Assembly (NCBI GenBank): GCA_002869535.1
Contig: PKUK01000002.1
Coordinates: forward strand, 62,001-126,000
Source of the DNA: Arcobacter sp.
GTDB taxonomy: Bacteria > Campylobacterota > Campylobacteria > Campylobacterales > Arcobacteraceae
Length of the DNA stretch: 64,000 nt
Reading direction: 5' to 3'
This document shows, in pieces, positions 20,398 to 29,380 of the stretch (position 1 is the stretch's first letter; each line of letters starts with the position of its first letter). The position numbers and the translations under genes are program-made. The notes under the pieces were generated by a model, which made no database searches, was not told where the DNA came from, and saw nothing but the letters and a program-made list of their open reading frames with translations.

Positions 20398-22389
20398 TTA
20401 TTTACTATCTAAAGGTATTTCTATAAAAAATTTAGCACCTTGTTCAGTATTTTTAACATACAAATTACCATTTAATTTATTTGTTATAATATTGTGTGAC
20501 ATATAAAGCCCTATTCCTGTACCTTGACTTTTATGTTTTGTTGTAAAGTATGGCTCGAAAATTTTTGAAATAATATCTTCATCTATTCCTCCACCATTAT
20601 CTTCAATAGTTGTAACAATATCTCCTTTTATAATTTTACACTCTATTTTTATCCAAGGAGTTCTAATATTTTTTTCAATTAAGATATCTTTTGCATTATT
20701 AAATATATTTAATACAACTTGTGACAAATCACCAATTGTTAGCCATTTATTTATAGGTTTTGAGTAATCAATCTCATTTATTAGTGTTATGTGATTATCT
20801 TTTAATGTTGTAGATAAAATATCTATTACAATATTTAATCTATCTTGAAATACAATCTCTTTTGTCTCATTGTTTTCGTTAATATAATTTCTAAAAGTAT
20901 TAATTGTATCAGATAAAAATTTTGTATGATTTAATATTTTATTTAAGTTTTTAATTAACTCCTCATCATCCAATAAGTTTAGTTCTTTTTGTATTATTGT
21001 GGAGCTAATATTACTAGAAATCGCACTTAATGGTTGTCTCCATTGGTGAGCTATGTTTTCTATCATTTCTCCCATTTGTACCATTTTTTCTTGTTCAAAA
21101 ATATATCTTTTTTGTTCAATGTTTTCTTGGGTTTTCCTTTGAACTTTTTTCTCTAAATAAGCGTTAAGGGAGTCTAGCTCTTTTGATGTAGTGTTTATTA
21201 TGTGAGAGATAGCTTTTTGTTTTAAAAGTTTATTTGAAATTTTTGTATTAGATATAGGTTTTATGTTTTGGTAGGTTTCAGAATGTTCACTTAGGGCTAA
21301 AACAGTTAGTGATTCATTAAGTAGTTCATTAGAAGTATTTGTTGAGAAAAACTCTCCATAGGTAAAAAAACCACAAGTGGGAGCAAGTTTACTAAAATCT
21401 TTTATATCAAAAGAGGCTTTGTTTTCTAAAAACCTTCTTCTTGCCATACATGAATATATAAATATTGCCTCATTTTTATGTAAGCTTAGCCTATTTATAA
21501 GATGTGAAGAGCCGTTTAATATCTCTTCAATATTTCCTATTCCAAAACGTACTTCTGCATTTTCTTCAATATTTCCTGCAAAAATCATTGACCCATCTTC
21601 TTGGAGATATAAAGGTGCTCTTGCTATTTTTTGTCCATTCTTTTGAATGATTAGTGGGAACTCTATTCCAATACCTGGAAGTTCATTGGCTACTTCTTCA
21701 CCTAGATACTTTTTGTATAAATTATATGGGGTCATATTATCAATTTCATAAATAGTATTTCCAGATGATTTATTTACTTTAAACATTTTCCCTAAGTTTT
21801 TCCAAGCTAGTGAGTATTGGTTATTAACATACAGATTATCGGAGTTAATTGAAACTCCTATTGCTGAAGAGGGAAGTAATTTGTTAGTACTAATAATATA
21901 TGTACCACTAAACTTTGCATTATCTCCAGCTAAACCACCTGCAACAATTACTTTTGGAGCACTTTTTTTAATACCTTTTAAAAACTCTTCTGGATTTATA
22001 TTTAATCCTGAAGCAAATATAATAAAAACTTTTGATTTTTTATTTAAAAGCATTTGTGTTAATTCTTTTCCATCCTCAAAAGAGTTGTTTTTTGAGTTTA
22101 AATCAATAGTTGAAATATTTAATGTACTGTGTTCAAATGTTGTAAAAGATATTATGATTTGGTGTGTGGTGGCTTTGTCGTTTAATATTTCGCCATCTGT
22201 TGTTGCACCAATAATTTTGGCTTGGGGGAGGTGATTTGTTAAAAAAGTACTCAACTCTTCAAGTATATCTTTGTCAATAATGCCTGAAAAGATTTGTATA
22301 AGTAAGGATTTATGAGTATCAAGCTTATTTGTTTTTATATGAGTTAAAAGATTCTTATAGTCTGTAAATTTTATATTATAAGAATTCAT
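20398..22389 (-). CDS. FIST-domain sensor histidine kinase
   Basis: About 663 residues, taking the ATG at 22389 (MNSYNIKF) because the sequence before it is weak and hydrophobic. FIST and FIST-C domains fill roughly residues 1-380, including VIVAGGLAGDN and the CxxR-type YSCMARRRFL. A coiled linker leads to the kinase core with H-box ENIAHQWRQPLSAI and ATPase motifs NNAKDIL, DNGGGI and GTGIGLYMS. There are no transmembrane helices. FIST domains are thought to bind small ligands such as amino acids. No partner regulator is adjacent, so it may act on a distant one. Confidence 0.85.
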   Translation of the reverse strand: MNSYNIKFTDYKNLLTHIKTNKLDTHKSLLIQIFSGIIDKDILEELSTFLTNHLPQAKIIGATTDGEILNDKATTHQIIISFTTFEHSTLNISTIDLNSKNNSFEDGKELTQMLLNKKSKVFIIFASGLNINPEEFLKGIKKSAPKVIVAGGLAGDNAKFSGTYIISTNKLLPSSAIGVSINSDNLYVNNQYSLAWKNLGKMFKVNKSSGNTIYEIDNMTPYNLYKKYLGEEVANELPGIGIEFPLIIQKNGQKIARAPLYLQEDGSMIFAGNIEENAEVRFGIGNIEEILNGSSHLINRLSLHKNEAIFIYSCMARRRFLENKASFDIKDFSKLAPTCGFFTYGEFFSTNTSNELLNESLTVLALSEHSETYQNIKPISNTKISNKLLKQKAISHIINTTSKELDSLNAYLEKKVQRKTQENIEQKRYIFEQEKMVQMGEMIENIAHQWRQPLSAISSNISSTIIQKELNLLDDEELIKNLNKILNHTKFLSDTINTFRNYINENNETKEIVFQDRLNIVIDILSTTLKDNHITLINEIDYSKPINKWLTIGDLSQVVLNIFNNAKDILIEKNIRTPWIKIECKIIKGDIVTTIEDNGGGIDEDIISKIFEPYFTTKHKSQGTGIGLYMSHNIITNKLNGNLYVKNTEQGAKFFIEIPLDSK

Positions 22390-22532
22390 TTTATACACAC
22401 TCCATATATTAAAATTACGATAAATAATAACATAATTATATAAATTATTCACTTTTAAATAATATAACAATCTGCAATAAAATCAATGCAAATTAAAAAT
22501 TTATCTTATACTTCTATAAATCATAATATTGA

Positions 22533-22552
22533 TGTCCCTTTTAAATGGGACA
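22533..22552. promoter_or_regulatory. Inverted repeat TGTCCC-N8-GGGACA in leader of DUF3010 gene
   Basis: A perfect six-base inverted repeat, TGTCCC TTTTAAAT GGGACA, lies 19 bases before the ATG of the DUF3010 gene. It may be an RNA stem-loop in the leader or a protein-binding site. A similar GTCCC/GGGAC pair stands before nifF at 53032-53049, but the two could be independent. Confidence 0.4.
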
Positions 22553-22570
22553 CTTATAAGGAATAATAAA

Positions 22571-22966
22571 ATGAATATATGTGGAATAGAACTAAAAGCA
22601 AATCAAACCATCTTAGCAGTTCAAATTGATAGCGAATACAAAGATTTAAAAACAAAAAAAATCACTTTAGAAGATGATGAACATCAAGAGTCTATACGAA
22701 GTTATTGTAATGATTTATTGGTATTTTTAACTGAGAATAATATTGAACAAGTATATATCAAAAAAAGAGCAAAAAAAGGAAACTTTGCAGGTGGTGCAGT
22801 TACTTTTAAAATGGAGAGTTTAATACAACTAAATCCTAAGTGTTCTGTAGAGTTAGTTTCTTCACAAGCAATGGGAAGTTTTGAGAGAAAAAATAGTGTT
22901 GAGTACCCAGAGGGTTTAAATAAATATCAAGAGCAAGCTTATCTTGCCCTTTTGAGTTCTATTTAA
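22571..22966 (+). CDS. DUF3010 family protein
   Basis: A 131-residue protein starting MNICGIELKANQTILAV, with AAGGAATAATAAA before the ATG (an upstream ATG at 22529 lacks a ribosome site). The sequence fits the DUF3010 family, small proteins of unknown role with an RNase H/actin-like opening (GIELK followed by a strand). Conserved YIKKRAKKGNFAGGAVTFKME lies in the middle. It overlaps the convergent TAXI gene by 8 bases. Confidence 0.75.
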   Translation: MNICGIELKANQTILAVQIDSEYKDLKTKKITLEDDEHQESIRSYCNDLLVFLTENNIEQVYIKKRAKKGNFAGGAVTFKMESLIQLNPKCSVELVSSQAMGSFERKNSVEYPEGLNKYQEQAYLALLSSI

Positions 22967-23900
22967 TTAGTCCAGCATCTTTGTAATATCTTTTAGCACC
23001 ATCATGTAGTGGAGCAGATAGACCTTTTAGTAAAGATTCTTCAGTAATATGTAAAAAGGCAGGATGAGATTTTCTAAATAATTCAAAGTTTTCTAAAACT
23101 TGTTTTACAAGGGCATAAACAATTTCATCACTTGTATCGCTAGTAGTTACTAAAACAGCTTTTACACCAAAAGTAGAAACGTCTTCACTGTTTCCTTTAT
23201 ATGTATTAGCAGGAATAATATCTTGTGTATAATAGGGATACTTTTCTACAAGTTTGTCAACTTTGTTGCCTGAAATAGGTACAAGTCTAACATCAACAAA
23301 ATCTGAAGTGATTTTTATATTTGCTGTTGGGTGACCAACCATATAAAAATATCCATCAATTCTGCTATCTTTTAATTCCTCTGGCATTTCAGCAACTTTT
23401 GACATTCCTGCATAGGCTAACTCAGACTTTTTTATACCCAAGGCAGCAAATAGTATTTCTGCGGTTGCTTCATTCCCTGAGCCTGGACTTCCAAGGTTTA
23501 TTCTTTTACCTTTTATATCCATTATACTTTTTATATTTGCATCTTTTCTTGAGACTAGTGTAAATAACTCAGGATATATTGCCATCACTGCTCTTAATTT
23601 AGGAACGTCTTTGCCTTCAAATTTTTCAATACCTTTTAAAGCATCATAAACAATATCAGATTGTACAATACCAAAATCTAGTTCACCTTTTACTATTGAG
23701 TTGATATTGTAAACAGAACCATCTGTTGATTCTATTGTACATAAGACATCTGTTTGTTTTTTTATCATATTTAAAAGTCTACAAATTGCTCCACCTGTTG
23801 GGTAATATGTTCCTGTTATACCACCAGTTCCTATTGTAATATACTCTCTTGCAAATAATGAAATACTAAGTATTAACAATGATAATGTAAGTTTTTTCAT
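22959..23900 (-). CDS. TAXI-family TRAP transporter solute-binding protein
   Basis: A 313-residue periplasmic protein with signal peptide MKKLTLSLLILSISLFA, followed by the TAXI signature ITIGTGGITGTYYPTGGAICRL. The family binds small organic acids such as glutamate for a TRAP permease. No DctM-type membrane subunit is adjacent, so it is an orphan here or pairs with a distant permease. Intact length for the family. Confidence 0.87.
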   Translation of the reverse strand: MKKLTLSLLILSISLFAREYITIGTGGITGTYYPTGGAICRLLNMIKKQTDVLCTIESTDGSVYNINSIVKGELDFGIVQSDIVYDALKGIEKFEGKDVPKLRAVMAIYPELFTLVSRKDANIKSIMDIKGKRINLGSPGSGNEATAEILFAALGIKKSELAYAGMSKVAEMPEELKDSRIDGYFYMVGHPTANIKITSDFVDVRLVPISGNKVDKLVEKYPYYTQDIIPANTYKGNSEDVSTFGVKAVLVTTSDTSDEIVYALVKQVLENFELFRKSHPAFLHITEESLLKGLSAPLHDGAKRYYKDAGLIK

Positions 23901-23991
23901 GGTGACTCTTTTATTATTATTTTTAATTTATATTATACAATTAAAAACTATAAAAAAAATAAGATAGTTATTTTCTTATAGTTTTTTGTTA

Positions 23992-24840
23992 TTAATTACT
24001 AGATTTTTTGTATATGGATATATATATTCCAAGAAGTATTAAGATTGTTGATATAACTAAGGTAGAAGTTAGTTTTTCATTTAAAAATATTACTCCTAAA
24101 AATATAGCAAGGGGTGGAATTAGAAGTTGTAAAATCCCAGATGTTACTATTTTTATATTTGGAAGTAAGTAGTACCATAAAAGATATCCAATAGCAGAGG
24201 TAATACCACCAGAAATAAAAGCTAAAGTTAGCCCATAAGTTGAAATATTTATATTATCTACAAAAAAAGTGAAAAATATTAAAAGAAATAAAAGTGATTT
24301 TGTAAAATTATCTGTTGTATTAAGTGTGGCATTGGCAGATTTTTTTCCAAATAATGTATAAAGTCCCCAAGCAACTCCTGATATCATCATCAAAAAAGAG
24401 TGATAAATTGATATCTCAAAACCTTCAGAAGGGTATAAAAGATAGACTAAACCTGCAAAAGCTATAGTAATACCTAAAGCTTTTTTTAAATCAATGTGTT
24501 CTTTTTTTATCAGGGCTGCAATTATAATCGTAAGTTGCACAATAGCAAAAAGAATCAATGCCCCAAGTCCAGCATCTAAGTTTATATAAGCATAGGAAAA
24601 ACAGATGGCATAGGCAAAAAGCATAAATGATGTGTCCCAGTTTTTAGTTAGGCTTAGATTTATTTTTTTTTCTTTAAAGTATAAAATCACAAGAAGTGTT
24701 AGCGCTCCAAAAAATAGTCTAAAAAATGTAAAGCTATATGGATCAATGGAGTTATTTATTAGTGCAGCTCGAGCTAAAACTGAACTTGTGGAAAAGAAAA
24801 AAAGAGTAAGACAAATTAGGATTAATAATTTAAAATTCAT
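23992..24840 (-). CDS. EamA/DMT-family permease
   Basis: A 282-residue integral membrane protein with about ten hydrophobic helices in two EamA repeats (for example SVLARAALINNSIDPYSFTFFRLFFGAL in the first and GVAWGLYTLFGKKSA opening the second). Members export metabolites or amino acids. No substrate can be read. It stands alone between the TAXI gene and a flavoprotein on the same strand. Confidence 0.85.
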   Translation of the reverse strand: MNFKLLILICLTLFFFSTSSVLARAALINNSIDPYSFTFFRLFFGALTLLVILYFKEKKINLSLTKNWDTSFMLFAYAICFSYAYINLDAGLGALILFAIVQLTIIIAALIKKEHIDLKKALGITIAFAGLVYLLYPSEGFEISIYHSFLMMISGVAWGLYTLFGKKSANATLNTTDNFTKSLLFLLIFFTFFVDNINISTYGLTLAFISGGITSAIGYLLWYYLLPNIKIVTSGILQLLIPPLAIFLGVIFLNEKLTSTLVISTILILLGIYISIYKKSSN

Positions 24841-24861
24841 AAATTATTATATCCAATATTT

Positions 24862-25890
24862 TTATTTAAACTCAGGATTTCTTTTAAGAAACTCTTCTAC
24901 TTTGTCCGTATAGGCATAAATTTTACCTGTTCTTCTCATGTATGAGTTTACTATATGATAGCCATGGTTTAGAGAAGCTGCAATGGAACCTCCTGTATTA
25001 AAAGCTATATCTCCAGCTACATATAAAAAAGGTATATTTGTACGATAGTGCTCATCATAGATAGGTTTGTTTTCATCATCTAACTCTATGCCACATTTTT
25101 TCAAGAAATCTATTGGACTAGTTCCTCCTATTGCATAAATAACCCTATCATATAAGGTAAAGTAACCATCATCAAAATTCACTTTTACTTTTCCATGTTC
25201 ATTTTCTAAGGAGATAATATCTGTATTCATTCGTAGTCGAAGTTTCTCTTGTCCATTGTAGGTTTTTAGAATCTCTTCATTTTCAGGATTCAATCTAGTA
25301 AATTGAGATTTTCTATAAACTAGTGTGACATTGTTATTTTCATCAGCTAGTTCATAAGCATACTCAGCTGCACTATTTCCCCCTCCTACAACCAATACTT
25401 TTTCACCTTCACTACAGCCATCTAAATTTATATTTACTTTTGCTTTTAGTGATGGTGGGATTTTGTATTTTGGCATATTAGGCTTGCCCATTTTTCCTAT
25501 TGCTATTACTACAGCTTTTGCTTTAAAACTTTGATTTCCTGTTGTAACTAGAAATTTCTCTTCATTATCTTTTTTAATTATTGATTCAACTTCTGTATTA
25601 AATAATGTATCTATCTTATCATGGTCCAAAAGTTTGTCAAAAAAGTCTAAGGTTGACTCTTTTGTTCCATCCATAAAAGGAATATTCCCCTCTATATCGA
25701 CACTTTTGCCTTTCCAGTCTTTATCAACTCTTTTGTTCTCTTTATAAAATTTTCTAATAGTACTAGAGTGATTGTCAGCTTTATCTATTAGTATAATATT
25801 TTTGATACCATGAACGACTGCTTCAAGTGCTGTTGCAATGCCTCCAGGTCCACCACCAATTATTGCTATATCATATTCATCTGTTCTCAT
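24862..25890 (-). CDS. FAD/NAD(P)-dependent oxidoreductase, thioredoxin-reductase-like
   Basis: A 342-residue flavoprotein with an FAD Rossmann motif IAIIGGGPGGIATALEA at the N-terminus, an NAD(P) motif VLVVGGGNSAAEYAYEL near 168-184, and the second FAD motif FLYVAGDIAFNTGGSIAASLNHG near the C-terminus. The redox CxxC of thioredoxin reductase is absent, so it resembles the YpdA/ferredoxin-NADP reductase type. The electron partner is unknown. Confidence 0.83.
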   Translation of the reverse strand: MRTDEYDIAIIGGGPGGIATALEAVVHGIKNIILIDKADNHSSTIRKFYKENKRVDKDWKGKSVDIEGNIPFMDGTKESTLDFFDKLLDHDKIDTLFNTEVESIIKKDNEEKFLVTTGNQSFKAKAVVIAIGKMGKPNMPKYKIPPSLKAKVNINLDGCSEGEKVLVVGGGNSAAEYAYELADENNNVTLVYRKSQFTRLNPENEEILKTYNGQEKLRLRMNTDIISLENEHGKVKVNFDDGYFTLYDRVIYAIGGTSPIDFLKKCGIELDDENKPIYDEHYRTNIPFLYVAGDIAFNTGGSIAASLNHGYHIVNSYMRRTGKIYAYTDKVEEFLKRNPEFK

Positions 25891-26026
25891 ATGTAAACTC
25901 CATAAATAAGTTTTTCTAATACTATAATACCATGAAATTATATTAATATAACATTTGTAAGAATAGTTTTGATAAAATCATGTACTTATAATATTTAAAG
26001 AATTTTCAAGTAAAAGGCAAGATAGA

Positions 26027-26404
26027 ATGAAATATGGTGAAAAAGAGATAGTTGAATTTGATATAAACAAAGAAGAAAACTTTTGGCCAAATGAAAATGA
26101 CAAAAATTATGTGATAAATATAGAGCTGCCAGAATTTATGGCAAAATGCCCTAGAAGTGGCTATCCAGATTTTGCAACAATATTTTTACATTACACTCCA
26201 AATAAAACAGTTATAGAGTTAAAAGCTTTAAAACTATATATAAATTCATTTATGATTAGAGAAATTTCTCACGAAAATGTGGCAAATGAGATTTTTGATA
26301 CTCTAATGGAAAAATTAGAGCCAAGATGGTTAAAAGTTGTAGCTGATTTCAAACCACGTGGAAATGTTCATACGGTTATTGAAATAGACTCAAATAAACT
26401 ATAA
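26027..26404 (+). CDS. queF: NADPH-dependent 7-cyano-7-deazaguanine reductase QueF
   Basis: A 125-residue unimodular QueF of the queuosine pathway, reducing preQ0 to preQ1. The nucleophile Cys is in AKCPRSGYPDFATI near residue 45, followed by the substrate motif VIELKALKLYINSF and the His of EISHENVAN, then FKPRGNVHT. Length matches the short QueF class. It has its own start after AAAAGGCAAG and runs into a DNA-binding protein gene ten bases on. Confidence 0.93.
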   Translation: MKYGEKEIVEFDINKEENFWPNENDKNYVINIELPEFMAKCPRSGYPDFATIFLHYTPNKTVIELKALKLYINSFMIREISHENVANEIFDTLMEKLEPRWLKVVADFKPRGNVHTVIEIDSNKL

Positions 26405-26413
26405 GTTGTAACC

Positions 26414-27016
26414 TTGGAAAGATTAGTAACTACAGCACAAGCGGCGGAGATACTTGGAATATCTTTACAAGGTGTTCATTATAGAATAAAAAATAATCAA
26501 TTAAAATCTATAAAACAATCTGGGAAAACCTATGTATATTTATGGGATGACAAGAGTAAGAAAGATGCTTATGTTGCTTCTGTAGAAGAAATAGCAGAAA
26601 AAAAAGAAGAAAATAGTGTATCTATTCAAAAAGTAATAGAGGGCAAAGATGAACAAATTGTTCTTCTAAAAAAATCTGTAAAATGGTTAAGAAGACAGTA
26701 CCAAGAAGAAATAGCAAGATTAGAAAAAAATCAAGACAAAATAATAAGTGTCTTTGACTCAGAAATAAAACTTTTACAAAGTGCCTTCAATGAGATGCGT
26801 TCTGTTTATAAACCAAAGATAGAAGCTAGACCAGAGAAAAATAAGTTTATCTCTTTGCAGGATTTTACAGCTTTGATGAAAAGTTATAAAAAAAATGATA
26901 ATGAAATAAAAAACTTGATTATAAAAGCTCTAAAAAGTGGGGATAAAAGATTTATTTATATTAAAAAGACAAAAAAAGTTTTGATATTAAATGAAGATTT
27001 TTCAGATTTTAAATAA
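26414..27016 (+). CDS. Helix-turn-helix/coiled-coil DNA-binding protein
   Basis: A 200-residue protein with a TTG start (MERLVTTAQAAEIL). An N-terminal excisionase/MerR-type helix-turn-helix (VTTAQAAEILGISLQGVHYRIKN) is followed by a long charged coiled coil (about 70-130) and a small basic C-terminal domain. It looks like a conserved regulatory or nucleoid-type protein. I do not know its role. It is followed by the SRP RNA gene on the other strand. Confidence 0.6.
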   Translation: MERLVTTAQAAEILGISLQGVHYRIKNNQLKSIKQSGKTYVYLWDDKSKKDAYVASVEEIAEKKEENSVSIQKVIEGKDEQIVLLKKSVKWLRRQYQEEIARLEKNQDKIISVFDSEIKLLQSAFNEMRSVYKPKIEARPEKNKFISLQDFTALMKSYKKNDNEIKNLIIKALKSGDKRFIYIKKTKKVLILNEDFSDFK

Positions 27017-27027
27017 GCAAAAAAAAA

Positions 27028-27125
27028 GAGAGCCAATAGCACTCCTCTCCAGATACCTAAACACACCATAAAAGAAGGTGCCTTGCTATGTTCCCATCCT
27101 GGGGCGTTGTCTTCAGATATAATTG
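27028..27125 (-). ncRNA. ffs: Signal recognition particle RNA (small bacterial type)
   Basis: On the minus strand the sequence CGCCCCAGGATGGGAACATA followed by GCAAGGCACC carries the SRP domain IV pattern: the GGAA tetraloop and the asymmetric AGCA-type internal loop. The flanks TATCTGAAGACA and TGTGTTTAGGTA pair over about a dozen bases, giving the expected long hairpin. The 3' end runs into a T-run (complement of 27019-27027), suggesting a terminator. Boundaries are approximate. SRP RNA acts with Ffh to target membrane proteins. Confidence 0.82.
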
Positions 27126-27141
27126 TAAAGGTCTAAAGAAG

Positions 27142-27173
27142 AGCCCAAAAAATAAATTTTTATTCTTTGGGCT
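27142..27173. terminator. Inverted repeat AGCCCAAA...TTTGGGCT upstream of SRP RNA
   Basis: Eight-base arms AGCCCAAA (27142-27149) and TTTGGGCT (27166-27173) enclose an A/T-only loop that can pair further. It could be a plus-strand terminator for the queF operon, with SRP RNA transcribed against it, or part of the SRP RNA leader. The following plus-strand bases are ACTCTTTAGG, not a strong T-run. Confidence 0.4.
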
Positions 27174-27248
27174 ACTCTTTAGGAGTGAAATAGTATCAAA
27201 ATAAACTTAAAATTATAATAAATTTTAAAAGTAGGAAAAAGAAAGTTG

Positions 27249-27662
27249 ATGACTTATTTAGCACTTCTCTTCTCAAGTTTCATATCTGCAACACTTTTCC
27301 CAATGGGAAGTGAGGCTTTACTTGTATATGATATCTTAGAAGGGTATAACGTATATCTACTTCTTTTTGTGGCTACTTTAGGAAATAGTGCGGGTGCTTG
27401 TTTAAATTACTATTTGGGGCTGAAGGGTGAAGAGTATTTAGAAAATAAGAATATCATCTCAAAAAAGAGTTTACAAGGTGCTAAAAGCTTTTTTGATAAA
27501 TATGGAGCTTGGTCATTACTTCTATCTTGGGTGCCATTTATTGGCGATCCTATAACTTTTATTGCAGGTATTTTAAAGTTTAATTTCAAATACTTTTTAT
27601 TATTGGTTGTTATTTCAAAATTTTCTAGATATGCTGTTTTGGCTTATATCACTTTATCTTAA
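27249..27662 (+). CDS. YqaA-family membrane protein (DedA-related)
   Basis: A 137-residue protein with about four hydrophobic segments. It carries the small YqaA/SNARE-associated pattern, FPMGSEALLVYDIL near the start, GNSAGACLNYYLGLKG in the middle and WVPFIGDPITFIAGILKF, in which the conserved G and P residues lie in re-entrant loops. An in-frame TTG lies one codon before the chosen ATG. The DedA superfamily includes lipid transporters. The gene end overlaps the convergent modE gene by four bases. Confidence 0.8.
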   Translation: MTYLALLFSSFISATLFPMGSEALLVYDILEGYNVYLLLFVATLGNSAGACLNYYLGLKGEEYLENKNIISKKSLQGAKSFFDKYGAWSLLLSWVPFIGDPITFIAGILKFNFKYFLLLVVISKFSRYAVLAYITLS

Positions 27663-28429
27663 ATAATATTTATGTTGTATGCTTTGAAAAAGGCATAAAT
27701 TAGATTATTTTTTTCAATTGATAGGTTTTTATAACTAGAGTTTGTGATTTTTTCATTTATTATATCTTTATCTCCACAATCAATAGTCAAATAGGTGCTT
27801 ATTCCATCATCATCTATCTCTTTTACTCTACCTTTAAGGTAGTTTCTAGCACTACTAGAGTTTTCATCTTTTGTAATAACTACGGAGCTAGTTTCAATTA
27901 ATAGTTTTACAGGTTTATCAACTTTTAACTCTCTTTTTAATAAAAATTCTTCATTTACAATAGTTATTAATTTTTGTTTTGAGTTTAAGATAATCTCTAT
28001 TTCACAGGTTTTATTTGTTGAAATAATATTTGTAATAATTCCTTGAAGTTTTGAGAAAACAGGTTTTTCATTTTTTAGGTCAATTACTAATCCATCAAAA
28101 AGATTAGTCATATTTTTTAAATAAGTTTCATGTAGATTTTTTAACTCATCATAAGCATTGATGATCTCTTTTGCATAGGTTGTTATTACTGTTCCACCTC
28201 CACCAACGCCACCAGTTACTTTAGTAACTAAAGGTTCACGAGATAGTTTATTCATAATATCAACACTATCCCAAGCAGCTTTATAGATCATTTTCATTTG
28301 CTTTGCTGCTTTAGAGATAGATCCATAAATTTGGATGTTTTTTAGAAGTTCAACTCTTCCTTTGCCAATAAAGGCTTTTTCATCTTTGTTTACCCAAAAA
28401 TTGCCATCTATATTAAATTTATTTTCCAT
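27659..28429 (-). CDS. modE: ModE-like molybdate-responsive regulator
   Basis: A 256-residue regulator. The N-terminal ModE winged helix-turn-helix (KGRVELLKNIQIYGSISKAAKQM, then YKAAWDSVDIMN) is followed by the conserved GGVGGGGTVIT wing. The C-terminal half (about 120-250) carries TOBE/Mop-type molybdate-binding repeats. It very probably controls the modABC operon nearby and perhaps nif genes in response to molybdenum. It sits at the left edge of the nif region. Confidence 0.87.
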   Translation of the reverse strand: MENKFNIDGNFWVNKDEKAFIGKGRVELLKNIQIYGSISKAAKQMKMIYKAAWDSVDIMNKLSREPLVTKVTGGVGGGGTVITTYAKEIINAYDELKNLHETYLKNMTNLFDGLVIDLKNEKPVFSKLQGIITNIISTNKTCEIEIILNSKQKLITIVNEEFLLKRELKVDKPVKLLIETSSVVITKDENSSSARNYLKGRVKEIDDDGISTYLTIDCGDKDIINEKITNSSYKNLSIEKNNLIYAFFKAYNINII

Positions 28430-28474
28430 AAATGAAATATAACCGAATGGGCATTAATTGTCAACAATCAAAGA

Positions 28475-28858
28475 CTAAAATTGTCCTACGTTTGCGTAAG
28501 ATTCTCTATCTTCAATAGATATATCTTCGATAAACTTTTGAGCTTTTACAGTAGGTAACATAAGACCTTTTGTTTTATGTTCTCTAATTTTATATGTTCC
28601 TTCGTCATTACCCATTGCATAGTACTCAGAATACTCTGCAGTATAAGGCATATCCCATACAATTGCACCTTCTGTTGGACATGCTTCTGCACATCTTGGT
28701 TTGTCTGCATGATCAACACACTCAACACATGATTCTGGTTTTACATAAAATACATCTGTAGGATTTTTTGCATGACCATCTTCTAAAATTGCTGCCACTG
28801 GACACTCTGGAGCACATGCCTCACAACTTATACACTCTTCTGTAATTTTAACTGCCAT
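28475..28858 (-). CDS. 2[4Fe-4S] ferredoxin, Allochromatium type, nif-linked
   Basis: A 127-residue ferredoxin. The first cluster motif is CISCEACAPECP. The second is the expanded form CVECVDHADKPRCAEACP, with an eight-residue insert between cysteines, the mark of Alvin-type low-potential ferredoxins. A sigma-54 promoter lies 34 bases upstream, so it is probably made with nitrogenase and may donate electrons to NifH or serve cofactor assembly. A close paralogue lies at 62517-62897. Confidence 0.88.
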   Translation of the reverse strand: MAVKITEECISCEACAPECPVAAILEDGHAKNPTDVFYVKPESCVECVDHADKPRCAEACPTEGAIVWDMPYTAEYSEYYAMGNDEGTYKIREHKTKGLMLPTVKAQKFIEDISIEDRESYANVGQF

Positions 28859-28891
28859 TGTCTTTCCTTATATAAATATATAAAAAGAAGA

Positions 28892-28907
28892 TGCAAATAG
28901 TGTTCCA
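28892..28907 (-). promoter_or_regulatory. Sigma-54 promoter of the ferredoxin gene
   Basis: Minus-strand TGGAACACTATTTGCA has the invariant GG and GC of the -24/-12 elements separated by exactly ten bases. It lies 34 bases before the ferredoxin ATG, and its sequence is almost identical to the promoters before nifX and nifN. Confidence 0.85.
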
Positions 28908-28921
28908 TTATTGAATTATTT

Positions 28922-29380
28922 TTATAGAGTGTAGTACCAAGCGTTTAAATTACTTTGTTTAAATTTCTTATTTGTATAAAACTCTTTTGCAGTTATATTG
29001 TCTTCATCGCAGACAAGTTGTAGTCTTGTTAGGCTATTTTTTTCAGCATAATCTTTTATATATTCAAAAAGATAAGTTCCAACTCCTAAATCCCTATAAT
29101 CATCTTTGATTATAAAATCCTCAATAAGTCCGACTTTTGTTCCCATAACTGTAGAGATAATCTTTTGTATTGTTATCATTCCAATTATTTCATTTTCAAA
29201 TTTTACGATTATTACTTGGGAGTTTCTAGAATTGATTAATAAGTTTAATCCATCTTTATGTTTTTTTTCATCAAAAAAGAAATCTTTTTCTATACTAAAT
29301 AGTGCTTTAAGAAGTGTTACAAGTATAGGTATATCTACACTTGTAGCTTTACATATTTGTAAATTACTTCTTAATATCAT
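28922..29380 (-). CDS. GNAT-family N-acetyltransferase
   Basis: A 152-residue acetyltransferase with the acetyl-CoA-binding core VGLIEDFIIKDDYRDLGVGTYLFEYI, where the R-x2-G-x-G/A-type P-loop is DLGVGT, and the late strand RLQLVCDEDN followed by AKEFYTNKKF. It overlaps the end of clpX by 17 bases and so belongs to the SIR2-clpX operon driven by a sigma-54 promoter. Its substrate is unknown; pairing with a SIR2-like protein invites the idea of acetylation control (inference). Confidence 0.8.
   Translation of the reverse strand: MILRSNLQICKATSVDIPILVTLLKALFSIEKDFFFDEKKHKDGLNLLINSRNSQVIIVKFENEIIGMITIQKIISTVMGTKVGLIEDFIIKDDYRDLGVGTYLFEYIKDYAEKNSLTRLQLVCDEDNITAKEFYTNKKFKQSNLNAWYYTL

Noticed and set aside
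27017-27245. Possible small protein gene in the gap after the DNA-binding protein
   Set aside because: The minus strand shows the SRP RNA loop and pairing, which explains the conserved sequence better.
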